Below are positions 18,079 through 26,048 of a stretch of DNA of 54,698 bases, one piece after another. Every line of letters begins with the position of its first letter. Position 1 is the first letter of the stretch. A model generated the notes under the pieces. It was not told the origin of the DNA. It worked only from the letters and a program-made list of their open reading frames with translations, and ran no database searches. The translations under genes and the position numbers were made by a program. Origin of the DNA: Gallionella sp. (GTDB lineage: Bacteria; Pseudomonadota; Gammaproteobacteria; Burkholderiales; Gallionellaceae); the NCBI GenBank assembly GCA_030652475.1, contig JAUSAO010000078.1:1-54698 (forward strand), written 5' to 3'.

Positions 18079-18447
18079 ATGGATAATCCGCATAAACATC
18101 AACCCGGCTTGACGCATGCATGGCGTGCCACCGGGATTGCGCTGCAAGGTCTGCGCGCGGCGCTGGTGCATGAAGATGCATTTCGACAGGAAGTACTGGT
18201 CGCCGCGATTGCCATCCCTGTTGCGCTGTTATCAAACGTGGCTACGACCGGGAAAGTCCTGCTGGTGAGCAGTATTTTTCTGGTTCTGATTGTAGAGCTG
18301 ATTAATTCTGCGCTGGAAGCTGCGGTTGATCATACTTCGCTGGCGCGTCACCCGCTGGCAAAACGCGCCAAAGACATCGCCAGCGCAGCGGTTTTTATCA
18401 GTATTGTGAATGCGCTGGCGACGTGGGGGTTGATATTCATTTTATAA
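18079..18447 (+). CDS. dgkA: Diacylglycerol kinase DgkA
   Basis: A 122-residue small integral-membrane kinase with three helices that phosphorylates diacylglycerol to phosphatidic acid. The DgkA signature is clear: an N-terminal amphipathic part with AWRATGIALQGLRAA, ALVHEDAFRQE, and the active-site segment VELINSALEAAVD, then a last helix. Length matches the family. It lies 27 bp after bcsG. BcsG leaves diacylglycerol when it takes phosphoethanolamine from phosphatidylethanolamine, so DgkA could return this product to phospholipid synthesis. The same pairing is known for other pEtN transferases (the mcr-3/dgkA cassette). The metabolic link here is inferred from adjacency. Confidence 0.94.
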   Translation: MDNPHKHQPGLTHAWRATGIALQGLRAALVHEDAFRQEVLVAAIAIPVALLSNVATTGKVLLVSSIFLVLIVELINSALEAAVDHTSLARHPLAKRAKDIASAAVFISIVNALATWGLIFIL

Positions 18448-18567
18448 TGTTCGAATTATTTTTTGCCTTCTGAAGGGCGCGCGTAAGGGGGGTAATATGA
18501 GGATTAAATTTGCCCGGTCCGATATGACTGTTATTTAGGCGTAGCCAAGCCATCATTATGGGGTGCT

Positions 18568-19554
18568 GTGAGATCAGTTGAACTGCTGAGGCTGAACCTG
18601 ACAATTGAACCTGATTTGCAGGATTTCATCCGTTTTCTAATGGAAAGTGTAGGCAGCCTCAAGGGGAATGCCTTTCGAGCCGCGCTTGCCAGTATGGTGC
18701 TGAATCAGCGTTTGCGTACCGCAGGAGCCTGCTGCGGGCAGCTTTTTCCCGTCAGTGTGCAACTGCAAAATAACAGTCTGAGCGTCCACTGGAATGAGGA
18801 AAAGTTCGTGCTCGCAGAGTTGGCCCTGATAGAGCCCTCCGTGATCGATCAATTGCGTGATCATTTGTGTAAATCCACAGAGTCCGTCGATCCGGAAATT
18901 CTGATTCAACGCAATGAGGCGATGGTGCGTCATTTTCAGGAGGCGCGCGAACGCACCGAGCGGGAATTGATTGAGTTGCAGAGCAAATTATTGATCCGTC
19001 AGACTGAGTTGCAGGCTTCGATGCGTCAGGCGGAAACGGATCCGCTTACCGGATTGCTGAATCGCCGGGCATTCGATGAAAAGCTGGATCAGGCCTTTCG
19101 TCACACTATGCGTCAGAGAACGCCCTTGTCTCTCATCATGCTGGATCTGGATTATTTCAAGCATATTAACGATCAGCATGGTCATCAGTACGGTGATCGC
19201 TATTTGATCAACATGGCGCGTATTTTGCATAGCGTAATCCGGGAAGATGTGGATTATGCATTTCGTTTCGGCGGGGATGAGTTTGCCATGATAATACACT
19301 CCGACTATGTCACTGCCTGCGTCAAGGCAAGGCAAGTCATACAGCAAATGGATGGCAAGGTCAGCATCGGTATATCGGCTATCGATCTGCACTGCCCTGA
19401 TGACCTGAGTCTGGAGGACTTTATCCGTCAGGCGGACAGTTCGTTGTATGAGGCTAAACATCGCGGGCGTGGCCGGGTGGTGGTAGCCCAATGCAGTCGC
19501 AGCGACGCGCAACTTTGCGGGTCGATATGTGCAGAGAAGGGGGCCTGTGTCTGA
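18568..19554 (+). CDS. GGDEF diguanylate cyclase
   Basis: A 328-residue protein with a C-terminal GGDEF domain that should make c-di-GMP from two GTP. The domain runs from about residue 155 (TDPLTGLLNRRAFDEKL) through LDLDYFKHINDQHG to FRFGGDEFAMII near residue 235 and ends with an ADSSLYEAKHRGRGRV block; all catalytic positions are present. The product-inhibition I-site (RxxD five residues before GGDEF) is not canonical: the register reads EDVD. The N-terminal 120 residues have no membrane helix and match no domain I recognise; residues about 120-150 (EARERTERELIELQSKL) look like a coiled coil that could aid dimerisation. The GTG start follows GGGG. The stop overlaps the next start by 8 bp, so it is coupled to the Rsb-like genes downstream. 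Confidence 0.93.
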   Translation: MRSVELLRLNLTIEPDLQDFIRFLMESVGSLKGNAFRAALASMVLNQRLRTAGACCGQLFPVSVQLQNNSLSVHWNEEKFVLAELALIEPSVIDQLRDHLCKSTESVDPEILIQRNEAMVRHFQEARERTERELIELQSKLLIRQTELQASMRQAETDPLTGLLNRRAFDEKLDQAFRHTMRQRTPLSLIMLDLDYFKHINDQHGHQYGDRYLINMARILHSVIREDVDYAFRFGGDEFAMIIHSDYVTACVKARQVIQQMDGKVSIGISAIDLHCPDDLSLEDFIRQADSSLYEAKHRGRGRVVVAQCSRSDAQLCGSICAEKGACV

Positions 19555-20596
19555 AGTATTCGACAGTGCGGTTGATTGCAAGCTGCTATTCAACAGCGTG
19601 ACGCAAAGCGAAAGCGCCTTGATTCTGCTGCGCTCGAAACTGGTTGCGATCACCCGGCGTTTGGGCGTGAGCAATCTGGAGCGGGAAAACATGTTGCTGG
19701 TGGCCGCTGAACTGGTCAGCAATAACGTGAAACACGCTGCCGGACGGGGCATGGTGCAACTCTGGATGCAACCCGGTGGTGTGCTGGATATGCTTTCGCT
19801 GGATTACGGACCGGGTATCGCGAATCTGGCGACCGCCGAAAAAGACGGTTATTCAACTTCGAGCACCTTGGGCAAGGGGTTGGGGGCGATTCGCCGCCTG
19901 AGTGGCGAGTCGCACATCTACACGCAGCAAGCACAAGCGGGGCAGCCGAGAAAATGGAGCGGCACGGTGATACTTGCGCGCTTTTTTCTGGACAAAAAGA
20001 GCAAAGAGGAAAAATCCGCTTTCAAATTCGGCCTGTATTCGCGTTCCCTGTCTGATGAACGTTACAATGGCGACAGAATTTATCTGCAAAAACAAGGAAA
20101 AATACTGCGCTGGCTGCATCTGGACGGGCTGGGGCACGGCGAAGAAGCGCAGGCAGCCACTGCCGATCTGGCGGCGCATTTGCTCAACTATGAGTCGCCC
20201 CAGGCCATTCTGGCTACGGTGGATCAGCAACTTCATGACACGCGCGGCGCGGTTGCCATTACTGGCGAGATTGATCTGGCAAAATATAGCCTGCGTTTGT
20301 CTGGGGTCGGCGACATGAATGCGCATATTTATGACCAGGACCAGGAACAGGTTCAGCACATCGCATTTTCGCCCGGGATACTTGGGCGTGAGCACCGCAC
20401 GGCCAATGTGTTGCAGACCGGCTTTGGCAGGAAGTGTGTCATCGTTACGGCGAGCGACGGCATACGCAGGAATTGGGATGCGGCCAATTTTGTCGGTTTG
20501 TTCAATCAGCATCCGCAGTTGATCGCGTATACGCTGGGTAACATCATGGGGCGAATTTCTGACGATCAGTCGATTTGCGTTTGTACGATAGGGTAA
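19547..20596 (+). CDS. RsbT/RsbW-like ATPase fused to an RsbX/SpoIIE-like phosphatase
   Basis: About 349 residues from the GTG at 19,547, which has an AAGGGGG Shine-Dalgarno and overlaps the cyclase stop by 8 bp. Residues 1 to about 145 form a GHKL histidine-kinase-like ATPase of the RsbT/RsbW type: N-box ELVSNNVKHA, DYGPGI, and TLGKGLGAIRRLSG. Residues from about 165 form a PP2C/SpoIIE-like phosphatase: LHLDGLGHGEEAQ, LSGVGDMNAHIY and TASDGIRRNW carry metal-binding aspartates. In B. subtilis-type stressosomes RsbT phosphorylates STAS proteins and RsbX removes the phosphate; here both activities would sit in one chain. RsbR- and RsbS-like genes follow. The reading as a switch kinase/phosphatase is inference from domains and order. 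Confidence 0.82.
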   Translation: MSEVFDSAVDCKLLFNSVTQSESALILLRSKLVAITRRLGVSNLERENMLLVAAELVSNNVKHAAGRGMVQLWMQPGGVLDMLSLDYGPGIANLATAEKDGYSTSSTLGKGLGAIRRLSGESHIYTQQAQAGQPRKWSGTVILARFFLDKKSKEEKSAFKFGLYSRSLSDERYNGDRIYLQKQGKILRWLHLDGLGHGEEAQAATADLAAHLLNYESPQAILATVDQQLHDTRGAVAITGEIDLAKYSLRLSGVGDMNAHIYDQDQEQVQHIAFSPGILGREHRTANVLQTGFGRKCVIVTASDGIRRNWDAANFVGLFNQHPQLIAYTLGNIMGRISDDQSICVCTIG

Positions 20597-20613
20597 ACAG
20601 TAAAGAGGAGAAA

Positions 20614-21483
20614 ATGATGCAGAAAAAAGAAACCAGCGAAAAGCTGGCCACGTTGTTCGGTTTGAAAATAGGCAATATTTCAGGGCAGCTCGAAGAGACC
20701 GGGCGCGCGTTTTTTTGCGCAGATACCATGCTGATGGACGAAGATGAAGTCGCTGACCTGAGCAGTGAATTTGTTAACCTGATATCAGGTCTGCTAAGCG
20801 CTAAGGAGCCCGCTAAACGAACCATCCCACAATTTCACGCGCTGGAAATTTTCTTTTCCGAGCTTGCGCATCGCATGCTGATGCGCGGCGGTCAGGTGGA
20901 GGATGTGGTGCGTTATGCGCAGCAGTTGCAATATAGTCTGATTGCCGCACTGGAACGTGACAGCGGGGTCGTCTTTACGCAATCGCGCTCGGTGCTGCTG
21001 TATTTCGCCCAGCTCTTCGATGAGCTGATTATGGCGATTTTTCATACCTATCTGGGCGAACGCGAAAAAACGCTGAAGGCACAGGAAATGGAATTACGTG
21101 AGACCTCCACGCCGATTACCGAAATATGGGATGGCGTGTTGACGCTGCCCATTATCGGCACGCTGGATTCCAGTCGTACCATGCTGGTGATGGAGGCGCT
21201 GCTTAACCGCATCGCCAAGGATCATGCCCGTGCAGTGGTGATGGATTTGACGGGGGTGAGAAACATCGATTCTCAGGTGTCGCATCACCTGATACAAATG
21301 GTGCGAGCCGTGCAATTGATGGGGGCCGATGCGATTATCACCGGCATACACCCCGAGATAGCACGTGCGCTGGTCAGTCTGAATATCGATCTGAGCGGGG
21401 TAACCACCCGCGCAAGCCTGTCCGACGGCCTGAAAGAGGCGTTCTCGCGCATGGGCATTCAGGTCAGCCAAAAAGCGGGCTGA
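20614..21483 (+). CDS. RsbR-like stressosome protein (variable N-terminal domain plus STAS)
   Basis: About 289 residues; ATGs at 20,614 and 20,617 both follow GAGGAG (20,605-20,610), the second with better spacing. The N-terminal 160 residues are helical and of no family I can name, suited to a sensor role. The C-terminal STAS domain (about 175-285) is strongly RsbR-like: ITEIWDGVLTLPIIGTLDS, DLTGVRNIDSQVSHHLIQMV, ADAIITGIHPEIARALVSL and LSGVTTRASL. At the position of the first phosphorylated Thr of B. subtilis RsbR this protein has Ser220; at the second it appears to have Ala. It would be a scaffold with the small STAS protein encoded 2 bp downstream. Confidence 0.83.
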   Translation: MMQKKETSEKLATLFGLKIGNISGQLEETGRAFFCADTMLMDEDEVADLSSEFVNLISGLLSAKEPAKRTIPQFHALEIFFSELAHRMLMRGGQVEDVVRYAQQLQYSLIAALERDSGVVFTQSRSVLLYFAQLFDELIMAIFHTYLGEREKTLKAQEMELRETSTPITEIWDGVLTLPIIGTLDSSRTMLVMEALLNRIAKDHARAVVMDLTGVRNIDSQVSHHLIQMVRAVQLMGADAIITGIHPEIARALVSLNIDLSGVTTRASLSDGLKEAFSRMGIQVSQKAG

Positions 21484-21485
21484 AG

Positions 21486-21821
21486 ATGGCCATTTCAGGC
21501 ATGCACCTGACACGTATCGGCAAGGGCAATTTCCTGCTCGAGCCGTTACGCAGCATGAATATTGCGGACCAGGGACGGTTGATGCAGGAAGTTGTCGCTC
21601 AGGTCCGGCAGGGGCAAGGGGTGCGTTTGTATTACGATCTGAACGGGCTGCCCGTCATCGATCCGGTTTATTACGATTGGTTGAGCAATTTGGCTCGTAC
21701 TTGTCGGATAGTGAACATTGAAATGATCTGCATCAATATGGAGCCGACGGCGGCGTTCACCTTGTCGAGCTTTCTTTCCGGCAAGCCGGAATTTGCAACC
21801 GCGTTGGCTGTTCCGGACTAA
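21486..21821 (+). CDS. Small RsbS-like STAS protein
   Basis: A 111-residue single-domain protein starting 2 bp after the RsbR-like gene. It aligns by eye with RsbS-type STAS proteins: YYDLNGLPVID near residues 49-59 and a following helix, then IEMICINMEPTAAFTLSSF. Where RsbS proteins have the phosphorylated Ser directly after the Asp, this one has Pro60 (IDPVYY), so regulation by phosphorylation at that site looks impossible. The sequence is more diverged than the other Rsb-like proteins, so the family call is less certain. It is the last gene of the signalling operon, 152 bp before leuC. Confidence 0.65.
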   Translation: MAISGMHLTRIGKGNFLLEPLRSMNIADQGRLMQEVVAQVRQGQGVRLYYDLNGLPVIDPVYYDWLSNLARTCRIVNIEMICINMEPTAAFTLSSFLSGKPEFATALAVPD

Positions 21822-21928
21822 TCCTGACTGAAGCAGGCCATCGTCTGTTTTATGGAAATTTGCACCTTATATCTGGATGGATTCGTTCCGTAGCAGGGCC
21901 ATAAGCTGCCAAGCTGCGTCTGTTGTGT

Positions 21929-21934
21929 CATAAT
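21929..21934 (+). promoter_or_regulatory. Possible -10 element of the leuC promoter
   Basis: CATAAT, 40 bp before the leuC ATG, in the context gtCATAATcgcg. The same type of element (CATAAT or TATAAT followed by TCGCG or TCCGCG) precedes recA and purL in this window. A convincing -35 hexamer is not visible. Confidence 0.3.
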
Positions 21935-21973
21935 CGCGCGCTCTGAAAACGAGTATTTAGCAGGCGAAACAAT

Positions 21974-23374
21974 ATGAGCGCACAAACCCTTTACGACAAA
22001 CTCTGGAATTCTCACCTGGTGCGGCAGGATGCCGACGGCACGGCGTTGATTTATATTGATCGCCAACTGGTGCACGAAGTGACCAGTCCGCAAGCCTTTG
22101 AGGGCTTGAGGCTGGCAAAACGCAAGCCCTGGCGCATCGCCTCGATGCTGGCCGTGCCGGATCACAACGTGCCAACCACCAACCGTGCGGCGGGCATCGC
22201 CGATCCGGTTTCACGCATTCAGGTGGAAACGCTGGACGCGAACTGCGCCGAGTTTGGTATAACAGAATTCAAGATGGGCGACATCCGTCAGGGTGTCGTG
22301 CATGTGATCGGCCCGGAACAGGGTGCGACGCTGCCGGGTATGACGGTGGTGTGCGGCGATTCCCATACCAGTACTCACGGTGCGTTCGCGGCACTGGCGC
22401 ATGGCATAGGCACGTCCGAAGTCGAACATGTCATGGCCACGCAGTGCCTGGTGGCCAAAAAATCCAAAGCCATGGAGGTTCGCGTCGAAGGCGTGTTGGG
22501 TCTAGGGGTGGCGGCGAAAGATATCGCGCTGGCGGTGATAGGCCAAATCGGTACGGCAGGCGGTACCGGCTACGCGATCGAATTCACAGGTAGCACGGTG
22601 CGTGCCTTGAGCATGGAAGGACGCATGACTTTATGCAACATGGCGATTGAAGCGGGTGCGCGCGCCGGCATGATCGCGGCGGACGATACGACTTTTGATT
22701 ATCTCAAGGGGCGCCCCTTTGCGCCGCAGGGTGAGATGTGGGATAAGGCTGTCGCCGAGTGGCGTAATTTGCACAGTGACGCGGGTGCGGTGTTTGATGC
22801 GACGGTGTCTCTGGATGCGGCGCGCATCCGGCCTCAGGTGACCTGGGGAACTTCACCGGAAATGGTGGTGACCATTGATGGCTGCGTGCCGGATCCGGCG
22901 ACCCTGAGTGCAGACCAGCGTGAGGGCGCTGAACGTGCGCTGGTCTACATGGGGTTGAAGGCCAATACGCCGATTAGCGAGATCAGCATAGACAAGGTGT
23001 TCATCGGTTCCTGCACCAATGGCCGCATCGAAGACATGCGCGCGGCCGCCGCAGTGGCCAAGGGCAAAAAAATTGCTGCAAATGTGATGCTGGCGATGGT
23101 GGTTCCCGGTTCCGGTCTGGTCAAGGCGCAAGCTGAGCAGGAAGGGCTGGACAAGATTTTTATCGAGGCGGGCTTTGAGTGGCGCGATCCGGGCTGTTCA
23201 ATGTGTCTGGCGATGAATGATGACAAGTTGGCCGCAGGGGAGCGTTGTGCCTCGACCTCCAACCGCAACTTTGAGGGGCGGCAGGGGCAGGGGGGGCGCA
23301 CGCACCTGGTCAGCCCGGAAATGGCGGCGGCAGCGGCGATTGCCGGACATTTTGTTGATGTAAGCAAGTTTTAA
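21974..23374 (+). CDS. leuC: 3-isopropylmalate dehydratase, large subunit
   Basis: A 466-residue [4Fe-4S] aconitase-family enzyme that, with LeuD, isomerises 2-isopropylmalate to 3-isopropylmalate in leucine biosynthesis. Landmarks: [32 protein letters not shown], and the cluster cysteines in IGSCTNGRI and [11 protein letters not shown]. The length equals that of other LeuC proteins. It opens an operon leuC, entericidin-like gene, leuD, mntA, hepT, leuB with overlaps at most joints. Confidence 0.98.
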   Translation: MSAQTLYDKLWNSHLVRQDADGTALIYIDRQLVHEVTSPQAFEGLRLAKRKPWRIASMLAVPDHNVPTTNRAAGIADPVSRIQVETLDANCAEFGITEFKMGDIRQGVVHVIGPEQGATLPGMTVVCGDSHTSTHGAFAALAHGIGTSEVEHVMATQCLVAKKSKAMEVRVEGVLGLGVAAKDIALAVIGQIGTAGGTGYAIEFTGSTVRALSMEGRMTLCNMAIEAGARAGMIAADDTTFDYLKGRPFAPQGEMWDKAVAEWRNLHSDAGAVFDATVSLDAARIRPQVTWGTSPEMVVTIDGCVPDPATLSADQREGAERALVYMGLKANTPISEISIDKVFIGSCTNGRIEDMRAAAAVAKGKKIAANVMLAMVVPGSGLVKAQAEQEGLDKIFIEAGFEWRDPGCSMCLAMNDDKLAAGERCASTSNRNFEGRQGQGGRTHLVSPEMAAAAAIAGHFVDVSKF

Positions 23375-23386
23375 GGGGAATTGAAG

Positions 23387-23506
23387 ATGAAACTGATCGC
23401 ATTGATATTGGCGGGGATCGTGTTGGTGGGTTGCAATACCGTTCAGGGCCTGGGTAAAGATCTGCAGAAGGGTGGCGAAAAACTGGAAAAGGCGGCTGAT
23501 AGATAA
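23387..23506 (+). CDS. Entericidin-like small lipoprotein
   Basis: A 39-residue peptide: [20 protein letters not shown], then a short charged helix ending KLEKAADR. The lipobox LVGC gives a lipidated Cys16 on the mature peptide, which matches entericidin A/B (EcnAB) proteins. It starts 12 bp after leuC with GAAG upstream, and its TAA overlaps the leuD ATG (TAATG). A small entericidin-like gene between leuC and leuD is common in betaproteobacteria; its role there is not established. Confidence 0.85.
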   Translation: MKLIALILAGIVLVGCNTVQGLGKDLQKGGEKLEKAADR

Positions 23507-24138
23507 TGGACAAGTTCACTTTACTGAATGGTCTGGTCATGCCTATGGATCGCGCCAACGTGGACACGGATGCGATCATCCCCAAGCAGTTCCTGAAATC
23601 AATCAAGCGTTCCGGTTTTGGCCCGAACGCGTTTGACGAGTGGCGCTATCTGGATCACGGCGAGCCGGGCATGGATAATAGCAAACGTGCCATTAATCCC
23701 GAGTTTGTGCTGAATCAGCCGCGCTATCAGGGCGCGCAGATTTTGCTGGCACGCGAAAACTTCGGTTGCGGCAGCTCACGCGAACACGCGCCCTGGGCAC
23801 TTGAGGATTGTGGTTTTCGCGTCATCATTGCGCCCAGTTTTGCCGACATTTTTTTCAATAACTGTTTCAAGAACGGCCTGTTGCCGATCAGGCTGGATGC
23901 CACTCAGGTAGATGGACTGTTCAAGGCTGTGGAAGCTCATATTGGTTACCGGTTGGTGATTGATCTGGAAAAACAGACGATCAGCACACCGGACGGCACG
24001 GTGTACCCGTTTGAAGTGGATGCGTTTCGTAAGCATTGTCTGTTGAACGGACTGGACGATATCGGCCTGACCTTGCAATATGTGGATGAAATCGCCACAT
24101 TCGAGGCCAGACACCGTGCGGCGCAGCCATGGCTGTAA
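23506..24138 (+). CDS. leuD: 3-isopropylmalate dehydratase, small subunit
   Basis: A 210-residue swivel-domain partner of LeuC. Landmarks: [20 protein letters not shown] near the N-terminus, and the substrate-loop block [20 protein letters not shown]. Length is normal for proteobacterial LeuD. Its ATG overlaps the stop of the small lipoprotein gene, and the next gene (nucleotidyltransferase) starts 1 bp after its stop, so the foreign-looking MNT/HEPN pair is inserted tightly within the leucine operon. Confidence 0.98.
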   Translation: MDKFTLLNGLVMPMDRANVDTDAIIPKQFLKSIKRSGFGPNAFDEWRYLDHGEPGMDNSKRAINPEFVLNQPRYQGAQILLARENFGCGSSREHAPWALEDCGFRVIIAPSFADIFFNNCFKNGLLPIRLDATQVDGLFKAVEAHIGYRLVIDLEKQTISTPDGTVYPFEVDAFRKHCLLNGLDDIGLTLQYVDEIATFEARHRAAQPWL

Positions 24139-24139
24139 T

Positions 24140-24427
24140 ATGCGCCTGACGCAAGACGAGCAATTCCTTATCAAACGTATCGTGGCCGAGATTTTTGGCG
24201 AAGATGCGGCGCTGTGGTTGTTCGGCTCACGCGTGGATGACGGCAAACGCGGCGGCGATGTGGATTTGTACGTCGTGCCCGTGGCGCAAGAAGACTTATT
24301 TATGAAGCGAGTCCGCTGTCTGGGCAGACTGGAAGCGGTGTTGCTTTATCCGGTGGATTTAGTGGTGCATGAAGCAGGACGTGATTTGCCGATTTACCGC
24401 ATCGCGGCGCAGGGGATCAGGTTATGA
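24140..24427 (+). CDS. mntA: MntA-like MNT-domain nucleotidyltransferase (antitoxin)
   Basis: A 95-residue minimal nucleotidyltransferase. The active-site signature is LFGSRVDDGKRGGDVDLYVV: Gly-Ser, then nine residues, then Asp-x-Asp. In type VII HepT/MntA systems the MNT protein attaches AMP to a tyrosine of the HEPN toxin and so silences it. The start at 24,140 lies 1 bp after the leuD stop; it shares an ATGA overlap with the HEPN gene. Order is antitoxin then toxin. The family is clear; activity as an antitoxin is inferred from the partner. Confidence 0.87.
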   Translation: MRLTQDEQFLIKRIVAEIFGEDAALWLFGSRVDDGKRGGDVDLYVVPVAQEDLFMKRVRCLGRLEAVLLYPVDLVVHEAGRDLPIYRIAAQGIRL

Positions 24428-24900
24428 ATGGAATAGCAGCGTTACGCGACAAGCTGAATCAGTTGCAGAAAATGCGTCGCCATCTGGCTTATTCTCACGA
24501 CAAAGTGACAAGTTGGTGGCGTGTGGATAGCGATTTTGACGACTGGAACGAGGATCAGCTTGAATCGCTGGCCGCGTTCAAGGGACGTTTCGCCGAGTTT
24601 CAGGATCATCTGGCGTCGGCGATGAAGCTGATTGCGAATATCGAAGGTGAAGATGCGCGGCTGTTCACCTATGTGCTTAATTACATGGTGCAGTTGGAGA
24701 TTGTCGCCGACATGAACGACTGGCAGGCGGTGCGCGGCTTGAGAAATACCGCAACGCATGACTATTCGGAGTCGGAAATGGCCAAGGCGAAGCACTTTGA
24801 CAGCTTGCTGAAACATACGAATTATCTTTATGAAACAGAGGAAAGTCTGGCGTGTTTTGTGGCTAGAACTTATCCTAAAAAAAATGGGAATGAATCATGA
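24424..24900 (+). CDS. hepT: HepT-like HEPN-domain toxin (putative RNase)
   Basis: A 158-residue all-helical protein of the HEPN/HepT type. It carries the catalytic and target motif Rx4HxY as RNTATHDY: Arg107, His112 and Tyr114, the tyrosine that MntA-type enzymes AMPylate. It overlaps the MNT gene by 4 bp (ATGA) and leuB by 4 bp (ATGA), so its translation is tied to both sides. HEPN toxins of this group cut RNA. Unlike most toxin-antitoxin cassettes it sits within an essential biosynthetic operon, with no promoter gap of its own. Confidence 0.85.
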   Translation: MNGIAALRDKLNQLQKMRRHLAYSHDKVTSWWRVDSDFDDWNEDQLESLAAFKGRFAEFQDHLASAMKLIANIEGEDARLFTYVLNYMVQLEIVADMNDWQAVRGLRNTATHDYSESEMAKAKHFDSLLKHTNYLYETEESLACFVARTYPKKNGNES

Positions 24901-25964
24901 TGAAAATCGCAGTTTTGCCGGGTGATGGCATAGGAACAGAGATCGTCGCTCAAGCCGTGAAAGTGATGGAAGCCTTGCGCAGCGACGGTTTGAAAATCGA
25001 ACTGGAATACGGCCATATCGGCGGCGCGGGTTATGATGCGGCAGGTGATCCCTTGCCTGCTGCGACCGAGAAACTGGCGCAGCAATCAGATGCAGTGCTG
25101 CTGGGCGCAGTGGGCGGCTACCAGTACGATACCTTGCCACGCCCCATGCGTCCCGAGCAGGGTTTGTTGCGCATCCGTAAAGGGCTAAACCTGTTCGCCA
25201 ATCTGCGTCCGGCATTGGTCTATCCGGAACTGGTGGATGCATCCAGCCTTAAACCTGAGCTGGTATCGGGTCTGGACATCATGATTCTGCGCGAACTGAC
25301 CGGTGATATTTATTTCGGCCAGCCGCGCGGCATCCGTACCCTGGAAAATGGTGAACGCCAGGGTTTCGATACCATGCATTACAGCGAGTCGGAGATCCGC
25401 CGCGTGGCGCATGTCGGATTCCGGATTGCGATGAAACGCGAAAAGCGCCTGTGCTCGGTGGACAAGGCTAACGTACTGGATACCAGCATGTTTTGGCGCG
25501 AGATCGTGACCGAGGTGGGTAAGGAGTACAGCGAAGTCGAACTGTCCCACATGTATGTGGACAATGCCGCCATGCAGCTGGTGCGTGCGCCCAAACAGTT
25601 TGATGTGATCCTGACGGGCAACATCTTTGGCGATATTCTGTCCGATGAAGCCTCGATGCTGACCGGCTCGATCGGCATGCTGCCCTCTGCTTCGCTGGAT
25701 GCGAATAACAAGGGCCTGTATGAACCGTGCCACGGTTCGGCGCCGGATATCGCGGGTCAGGATATTGCCAACCCGCTGGCGACGATTCTGTCGGTGGCGA
25801 TGATGATGCGTCACACTTTTGCGCGGGAAGAGGTCGCACAGCGTATCGAAACCGCCGTTCGTCGTGTATTGCAGCAAGGATTGCGCACAGGAGACATCTA
25901 TCAGGCCGGAATGCAGAAGGTCGGTTGCAATGCGATGGGCGATGCGGTGGTTAAGAGCCTGTAG
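24897..25964 (+). CDS. leuB: 3-isopropylmalate dehydrogenase
   Basis: A 355-residue NAD-dependent decarboxylating dehydrogenase, third step of leucine-specific synthesis. Landmarks: [16 protein letters not shown] at the N-terminus, [22 protein letters not shown], and the signature block [20 protein letters not shown]. ATGs at 24,897 and 24,900 are both possible; the first overlaps the hepT stop. The stop codon TAG lies inside the first unit of a 7-bp repeat array (25,958-25,978). Confidence 0.98.
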   Translation: MMKIAVLPGDGIGTEIVAQAVKVMEALRSDGLKIELEYGHIGGAGYDAAGDPLPAATEKLAQQSDAVLLGAVGGYQYDTLPRPMRPEQGLLRIRKGLNLFANLRPALVYPELVDASSLKPELVSGLDIMILRELTGDIYFGQPRGIRTLENGERQGFDTMHYSESEIRRVAHVGFRIAMKREKRLCSVDKANVLDTSMFWREIVTEVGKEYSEVELSHMYVDNAAMQLVRAPKQFDVILTGNIFGDILSDEASMLTGSIGMLPSASLDANNKGLYEPCHGSAPDIAGQDIANPLATILSVAMMMRHTFAREEVAQRIETAVRRVLQQGLRTGDIYQAGMQKVGCNAMGDAVVKSL

Positions 25965-25995
25965 CCTGTAGCTTGTAGCAAAACGGGTTTGCTAC
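25958..25995 (+). repeat. Heptanucleotide array and hairpin at the end of leuB
   Basis: Three 7-bp units, CCTGTAG, CCTGTAG and CTTGTAG, cover 25,958-25,978; the leuB TAG is in the first unit. The array overlaps a hairpin GTAGCAAA / TTTGCTAC (25,975-25,982 with 25,988-25,995, 5-bp loop). There is no following T-run, so a factor-independent terminator is unlikely. Confidence 0.7.
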
Positions 25996-26048
25996 TTCGC
26001 GCTACCAGCTAAAACAAATTTAAATTTTAAAGATTAGAGAGCAGAAAC

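Noticed and set aside
25975..25995. Rho-independent terminator after leuB
   Set aside because: The 8-bp stem is AT-rich and not followed by a T-run, so it is listed with the repeat instead.
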